From: Angelakisella sp.
GTDB taxonomy: Bacteria; Bacillota; Clostridia; Oscillospirales; Ruminococcaceae
NCBI GenBank assembly: GCA_022795575.1
Contig: JAAWGY010000197.1
Location: forward strand, 1-5,409
Direction: 5' to 3'
Length of the DNA: 5,409 bases
Shown here piece after piece: positions 4,724 to 5,409 of the stretch. The notes beneath the pieces were generated by a model. It was not told where the DNA came from and did no database searches. It was given only the letters and a program-made list of their open reading frames with translations. The stretch's first letter is position 1. Each line of letters opens with the position of its first letter. Both the position numbers and the translations under genes were made by a program.

Positions 4724-5409
4724 ATGACCCGTAAAACCAAAAAGCCCCTTCTGCGGGCGGCGCTGCTTGCCGTCGCCCTGCTGCTGGCGCTGACCGCCTG
4801 CGGCCAGCCCGCCACCGAGCCCTCCTCCTCCACCAGCGAAAGCGCCGGCGGCCTGGGGGAGACCGCCGTCAAGGCCATCGCCCTGGCCCACGCCCAGCTT
4901 GCCGAGGACCAGACCGAGGGGCTGAAGACAGCGCGGCGGATGGAGAACGGCCTGCTCCAATACGACGTAAGCTTTACCAGCGGCGGCGTCCGGTACCTTT
5001 ATGTCATCGACGGGGCCAGCGGCGCCATCCTTTCAAACCAGACCGATACCCCCTCCCCCTCCTCCGCCCCCGGCCAGGGGGATATTGGCGAGACCGCCGC
5101 CAAGGCGGTGGCCCTGGCCCACGCCGGCTTCCGGGAGGAGGAGGTCACTGGCCTGCGAGTCCGCCAGGACTACGACCACGGCCGGCTGGAATACGACGTG
5201 GACTTCTGGAAGGGCAGCGATGAGTATGACTACATCATCGACGGTGCTGCCGGCACGGTGATTGGCTACGAAAAGGAGGCCCACCCCCAAAGCAGCGGCT
5301 CCGCCCCCGCCCCCGCCGCCGGGGACATTGGGGCGGAAGCCGCCAAAGCGGCGGCGCTGGCCCACGCCGGGATCCAGGAGAAGGATGCCACCGGTATGAA
5401 GATCGACCG
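4724..5409 (+). CDS. PepSY-repeat lipoprotein, cut off by the window end
   Basis: 228 codons are visible with no stop before the window edge. Residues 1-26 are a lipoprotein signal peptide: basic MTRKTKK, a hydrophobic stretch, and the lipobox LTAC with C26 as the lipidated residue, so the protein is anchored on the outer face of the membrane. A Ser/Thr-rich linker follows. PepSY-like domains then begin near 44 and 121 and a third near 202; each opens with an A-x-K-A-x-A-LAHA helix, continues to a YDV-type strand and ends YxYxIDGAxGxxx. Pro/Ser/Ala linkers separate them. PepSY modules are associated with inhibiting or chaperoning extracellular peptidases, but the target here is unknown. AGGAGG (4708-4713) lies 10 nt before the ATG. 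The third domain is incomplete, so the true length and repeat number cannot be told. Confidence 0.87.
   Translation, partial: MTRKTKKPLLRAALLAVALLLALTACGQPATEPSSSTSESAGGLGETAVKAIALAHAQLAEDQTEGLKTARRMENGLLQYDVSFTSGGVRYLYVIDGASGAILSNQTDTPSPSSAPGQGDIGETAAKAVALAHAGFREEEVTGLRVRQDYDHGRLEYDVDFWKGSDEYDYIIDGAAGTVIGYEKEAHPQSSGSAPAPAAGDIGAEAAKAAALAHAGIQEKDATGMKID

Noticed and set aside
3979..4960. Antisense open frames opposite the regulator and the lipoprotein
   Set aside because: They are Pro/Ala/Gly/Arg-rich shadows of GC-rich genes and have no domain support.

Overview
The window is mostly GC-rich DNA (80% G+C in 2581-2640). Strong sigma-A-type promoters, AGGAGG ribosome sites, an old-yellow-enzyme/Fe-S reductase and PepSY-type lipoprotein repeats together suggest an anaerobic, high-GC Clostridia member of the Oscillospiraceae type (relatives of Flavonifractor, Lawsonibacter or Pseudoflavonifractor). 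That placement is inferred from composition and gene content, not from a marker gene.

Layout from left to right: (1) 126-764, minus: a secreted protein with four 36-residue Cys/His-rich tandem repeats behind a signal peptide and an Ala/Pro linker. (2) 765-1126: an intergenic stretch holding the leader and probable promoter of that gene, with no convincing gene. (3) 1127-1597, minus: an orphan SMI1/KNR4 (SUKH) family protein in strikingly AT-rich DNA (32% G+C in 1441-1500) with its own good promoter. It is bracketed by two direct copies of a 16-bp GC-rich sequence, the right-hand copy forming one arm of a long hairpin. (4) 1870-3807, minus: a 645-residue FMN/4Fe-4S/FAD ene-reductase of the 2-enoate reductase, BaiCD/BaiH and FadH superfamily. 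(5) 3951-4643, plus: a Crp/Fnr-family regulator without Fe-S cysteines, divergent from the reductase. (6) 4724 to the window end, plus: a PepSY-repeat lipoprotein cut off by the window edge.

The most coherent unit is the divergent reductase/regulator pair. Their core promoters interlock within about 40 bp, and a small inverted repeat lies exactly where the two overlap. This suggests that the regulator senses a small molecule, possibly the enone or enoate substrate, and controls both genes. The other genes look like independent single-gene transcription units. No CRISPR array, rRNA, tRNA or transposase gene was recognised.
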